From the NCBI GenBank assembly GCA_029747015.1, contig JAKOGI010002412.1, positions 47,654 to 111,653 of the forward strand: a stretch of DNA of 64,000 bases. The letters are read 5' to 3'. The notes under the pieces were generated by a model, which had not been told where the DNA came from, did not search any database, and worked only from the letters and a program-made list of their open reading frames with translations. The position numbers and the translations under genes were made by a program. This stretch comes from Carnegiea gigantea. Its lineage: Eukaryota > Streptophyta > Magnoliopsida > Caryophyllales > Cactaceae. How positions within the stretch are numbered: the stretch's first letter is position 1; each line of letters begins with the position of its first letter. Shown here piece after piece: positions 60,013 to 64,000 of the stretch.

Positions 60013-61647
60013 AATTAGATTATTGTTTCTCAATTACATAACTTAATGAAGAAATTTACAAATCTGATATTTTCTTCAATAGATTGTAGATCTACGGATC
60101 TAGTGTAGGCTCAATGGAGAAGACATCATTCTGACAAGAAAGAATGTATTCGAATAGACAAATGTTATTGGAGAGTCTTGTTGTAGGTTCCAAATGAATC
60201 ACCCCAAAAATGACCAACAAAACAATAGGAAACCAATACAAACAAAGTACAAAATAAAACAACTCCATGCAATTGTAAAGATTATCAATAATAAAATTCA
60301 TAATGCCACAATTGGGGAGACACATAAAATAACAAGAACACTAACTAAACACATATAAACAGTAAACAGAAAAAAGAGAAGGTCAGGAACAACCACAAAA
60401 CGATCCTTCCCAGCCTATGTAGAACCGGCCAAAAAGGAAGAAGTGCAAGACGTTAATCGAAGTTTGCTTTTTATGGGGATACGAGAAGATCAGAAGCAGT
60501 TAACTTTCAATACCCCCAATATTGTAAGCCTGATTTATTATGCAAAAAGTGTTGAGTTAATTAAATAATTTTTTTGGATGTGGAACCCAAAAAGGGTTAT
60601 GAATCATATTATTTAAAGCGAAGGTGATATATGTTTCTCTTTTTTTTTGGGGGGATCAAGAAGGTGATATATGTTGCCCTAAGAGCAACACTTGAGAGCT
60701 GTAAATGTAAGGTTTAAATTAGATTTAATATTGATGATTAAATTAAATTTGCATTGCACAACGTGTAGAATACGAAGGACAAATAATAATTGGTACTTGC
60801 CTTTTATTATATCAAAACTGCCCCTCCGATTTCGGCAGCTCGCCTATCCAATTCGCCATCTCTGTCTTCATTTCTTTTTTTTTTATTTTTTTTGTTTTGA
60901 AAATAAACACACCCTCATTCCATATTTTATTAAATGCATTCTATTTGTATATTGATTTTGAATTTGTACGGAATATAATTGAAACATAAATGTAGATAAC
61001 TTAAATTATAAATCATATTATTTAAAAAGATGGGGTTTGAGGGAGGTTAATTGCAACTTTGCAAGTTCTATAAGCACATTTCTTTTAAAATTCTCGAGAA
61101 TCTTCGTAGAAAATTTAAGCCTAAATTTTCATATCAAAGTTTATGTCTTTTATGATTCTGTGTACTCATAAATGAAAGTATGTTTTAAACAAAGTCACAT
61201 TTTTATTTAAATGTGAAATACAAAACTATGTCATTTTTATATCAAAATATTAGTTTTTTTGCTTTTTATTACTTATTTAATTAGAGTTGAATTACTTTCA
61301 GTCTAACAAAGACAGAGTTCTTGCATTGCTAAACATTTTCAATTTGTAAAACTCAAATATGAGACCTTATTTAAAAAAATAAGTATCAAACCGCTTAAAC
61401 CTAGTAAAGTAATTTAAAATTTGTTTTTACAATAAGCAGAAAAGTCCTACATGAAAGTTGAAGTTGGCGTTGATGTGTTTCTATTCTTTATTTATATATT
61501 TCTCTCTCATGACTTCAACAAAGAAATTGGCCAAAAGCGTAGATGAAAAAACACAGATGCACCCAACGAGGCGGACTTGGTCAAGGGCGCGGTGTAGAGA
61601 GTGATTAAGAACATTATTCTTTTTGCATCACATTTGTTTTGGCTAAG
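60013..61647. other. AT-rich intergenic region
   Basis: No supported gene. Contains the second copy of a diverged 85-bp direct repeat (60937-61020) and several T homopolymers. Confidence 0.5.
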
Positions 61648-62186
61648 ACCACCCCCAATGATAAATCAGTTTTTTAGCTCATCAGGAAGGCCTATCACTA
61701 CTACACCAATCATTTTTTCAACTTTTTGCCTCACAATATTCACTTTATCCAATGAAAGACTCATTATTTTGGTTCACCAAATAAAATAATATCTATGGAT
61801 CCCACACCATATTTAATCAGTTTAGTTTTTTTTCGTAATTTGGCTTTATTATTTTTGAAAAAAATAATTTGCACATAATAATTTGATAACACAACTAATT
61901 AGAAGGTCATCATATTTTTTTTACAAACAACATAATAGTTTCAATTAAAAAAATTCATACATGCTTGAATATGGAAATTACAAGAGTTCGATAATAAATT
62001 AAAAAAAGATACATTGGTTAACATTGGACAAAAAAAAATTATAATAGTTGAACAATTTTTAGAAAATTACAATATGACAATCAATGAACTATCCTCTCTA
62101 CTGCCAACCCAAATTTCGCTTCCATATTTTCTCAATCAAGTCGGCTTGAGAGCTGTATGCATGTCGAAGTTGCCAATTTCGCATGA

Positions 62187-63150
62187 TCATTGAAAGTACA
62201 TCTCATAACATGGGTGATGGTCGTGGTTAACAATCGGCTCCAGGACAGTTCCCTCGACAACATTATAGTCAAATGCAAGCACGTAATTGTCCCACTCGTC
62301 CTTAACAATCATATTATGAAGCATTACACATGCTCTTATAATAACACCGATTTTTTTTTGATTCATTATACGAGCAGAGCCACGTACAATAGCAAATCGA
62401 GCTTGTAATACATCGAAGAATCGCTCAACGTCCTTCCTAACTGATTCTTGACGTTCTGCAAAGAGTTTTTCCTTCGGCCATTGGGGAAGTGGGATAGTTT
62501 TAACAAATGTCGCTGATTTCGGATAAATTCCATCCAAAAGATAGTAACCTATGTTGTACTCATGCTTATTGATGACATACTCACATTTAGAAGTCTGATC
62601 CTTATACAACTCTTAAAAAACTGGTGAGAGATCAAGGACTTTCATATCATTGAGACTATCAGGTAACCCGAAGAATGCATGCCATATCCAAAGATCGTAT
62701 GATGCAACGGTCTCAAGGGTGATTGTTGGCACCTTGTAAGTTTGCTTTTAAAATGATGCCTTTGCACCGCTGGACAATTCGTCCACTCCTAGTGCATGCA
62801 ATCTATGCTTCCCAACATACCGAAAAAGTCATGGGTTTCAGCAACTTGCAATAAGCGATCAACATCTTGATTCGGTTTTCTTAAGTACGCATACGTCAAC
62901 AATGCCTAAGGCGAACTTTTTCATGCATTCCATTGCGGTGCTCACACCAATCTCTAAGTATTCATCAACTTAATCGGCCGCTACGCAATATACAAACATT
63001 TGCATGGCTGCAGTATACTTGGTTAATAGCGACAACTCACGCGAAGTGGTCTTTGTATAAGCAGTCGTAGACAGCTTCTCTATCTCTCTTAATACATCTC
63101 TTCTTCACTCGAGACCTAGATGTCGAAGGCGTCAACTCTGTTGTCGCTTG
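62187..63150 (-). pseudogene. PIF/Harbinger transposase (DDE_Tnp_4)
   Basis: The enzyme would excise and insert the element at TWA sites together with ORF1. The last 140 residues are open (62187-62609): YNIGYYLLDGIYPKSATFVK, KDVERFFDVLQARFAIVRG with the catalytic Glu, and a CVMLHNMIVKDEW end. Upstream pieces carry the first catalytic Asp (GMLGSIDCMH, about 62795-62825) and the second (LPDSLNDMKVLDLSPVF, about 62630-62680). An RDREAVYDCLYKDHF N-terminal motif is at about 63070-63110. A TAG after SIDCMH and several frame changes disable it. Confidence 0.8.
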
Positions 63151-63544
63151 CCTAAATTGTAGAAGGAACGTCATTTGCTGTTCTACTCGTTATTGATGAT
63201 GGACATAAGCCCTCATAACGGTTATCATGACATCATCATCTGATAAAGATGAGGAGGATGATTCTTCCTTAACGGGCAGCTTTGAACGTTAAAAGTATCC
63301 ATTAAAAACAGTCTGCACAATATAATAATGATTGAAAGTTAATATATTAAAGAGTAATCATTTTTATTAAACAATAATAGGCATGCCGATTTCATAAATT
63401 TATATTAGAACATGATCACATCAACTCATGTCTAAGACAACACATGAAAAATAAAAGTTACATAGTAAGCTCTCACAACCTAAGATGGGCTACATAGTTC
63501 TTGCAATCTATGTAATTAAGGGGGAGGGGAGACATATTACTCAG

Positions 63545-64000
63545 GTTATGATAAGTGCCCTGATCTCCTTTGCATGATTTCTGCTCTTCTTTGCTCATAA
63601 TAAGTCGTTTGTTCATGAGTCATCGTTGAGGTGTCTGTCATTATTCTATCCTCCTGGGCCCTCAACTTTTGTTCCCTCATCATCATCTTCTAACCTTTTT
63701 CTTATTTTGTTGTGATGATGAAACCTTTGAATATTTGACTCATATTAGTATAGCTACTATTCAACTCCTTTAGCTAGTTGTGACTAGATCAACAACGGTG
63801 TTGTTGGCCTTTTCTTTGAGCCTTCTCTTCGCAGTTTTTCGGCCCTTGGGTCCTGTTGGCACCTTCTTGTCCTACCTTTTCGGTGTTGGGATTGGACCTT
63901 TTGGATGAGCTTGACCCTGACTTAGGTGGGTCACATAACGCCCTCCATTTCGGTCCTTAAGCATCTTATACCATTGGTCAAACTCAAACTTCTTTCTCGT
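63545..64000 (-). pseudogene. PIF/Harbinger ORF1-like (Myb/NAM-associated) protein
   Basis: The frame at the window edge reads FEFDQWYKMLKDRNGG, later TGPKGRKTAKRRLKEKAN. A downstream charged tail (MMMREQKLRAQEDRIM, YYEQRRAEIMQRR) is in a separated frame. A GRKTAKRR-type basic motif followed by a coiled coil is what the C-terminal, NAM-associated part of plant Harbinger ORF1 proteins looks like. ORF1 binds DNA and helps import the transposase. Stops break it, and the Myb-like N-terminus is outside the window. Confidence 0.6.

Larger units (their letters stand above)
61648..64000 (-). mobile_element. PIF/Harbinger DNA transposon, partial
   Basis: The left end is probably at 61648 (GACCACCCCCAATGATAAA), just after TAA, the target triplet these elements favour. 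On the minus strand an ORF1-like protein (from the window edge to about 63545) precedes a DDE_Tnp_4 transposase (63150-62187). That two-protein composition defines PIF/Harbinger elements. The right end lies outside the window. Confidence 0.75.

Noticed and set aside
1..64000. CRISPR arrays or bacterial operons
   Set aside because: No spaced short repeats; introns, LTRs and plant-type transposons show nuclear plant DNA.

Overview
This window is plant nuclear DNA, most likely from a eudicot. It is AT-rich, holds one intact intron-containing gene, and is otherwise filled with nested plant-type transposable elements. The only gene that reads intact from start to stop is an ABCB-class (P-glycoprotein/MDR) transporter on the minus strand (48622-58741). 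Its seven inferred exons splice in phase to 1259 residues and most resemble Arabidopsis ABCB15. Its larger introns carry MITE-like insertions, and it has a TATA box and a poly(A) signal at plausible distances.

Layout, left to right. 1-3495: a Ty1/copia element (minus strand) with integrase core, RT, RNase H and a downstream ORF. 3496-8195: a decayed caulimovirid-like (pararetroviral) sequence in the same orientation. It has a tRNA-Met primer site, coiled-coil and coat-protein regions, a CCHC knuckle, an aspartic protease, an unassigned C-terminal region and a promoter-like TATA region, but no RT/RNase H. Its promoter region abuts the copia integrase. 9264-15256: a degenerate CACTA-like element containing a solo LTR (10955-12153) and a small hAT-like MITE (12855-13386). 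About 16700-17850: a TRIM-like remnant interrupted by another MITE. 18343-22315: a Mutator-like element (MULE) with terminal inverted repeats of about 0.95 kb and a near-perfect 9-bp target duplication. 22489-23334 and 23393-24510: non-autonomous hAT-like elements, the second with a tRNA-like module. 25263-30496: an LTR pair enclosing gag remnants but no pol. 30500-33236: LTR-like debris and a (TC)n tract.

33237-44454 is the most informative region. It is a MuDR-like MULE with long terminal inverted repeats (about 295 bp). A decayed mudrA-type transposase lies on the plus strand. A second gene, convergent with it, encodes a GRF-type zinc finger, a coiled coil and a transmembrane segment. That gene is cut by a 5.75-kb gag-only LTR retrotransposon (38151-43896) with 1.39/1.37-kb LTRs, a tRNA-Asp primer site, a polypurine tract and a perfect GGGGG target duplication.

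After this come a Harbinger-like MITE (45350-45735), a hAT element that splits an RNase H-like fragment (46838-48115), the ABCB gene, a second copy of the same MITE (59638-60012), and a PIF/Harbinger element (61648 to beyond the window end) with an ORF1-like protein and a broken transposase.

Apart from the ABCB gene, every protein-coding relic has stops or frameshifts. All homology statements are by eye, without database searches.
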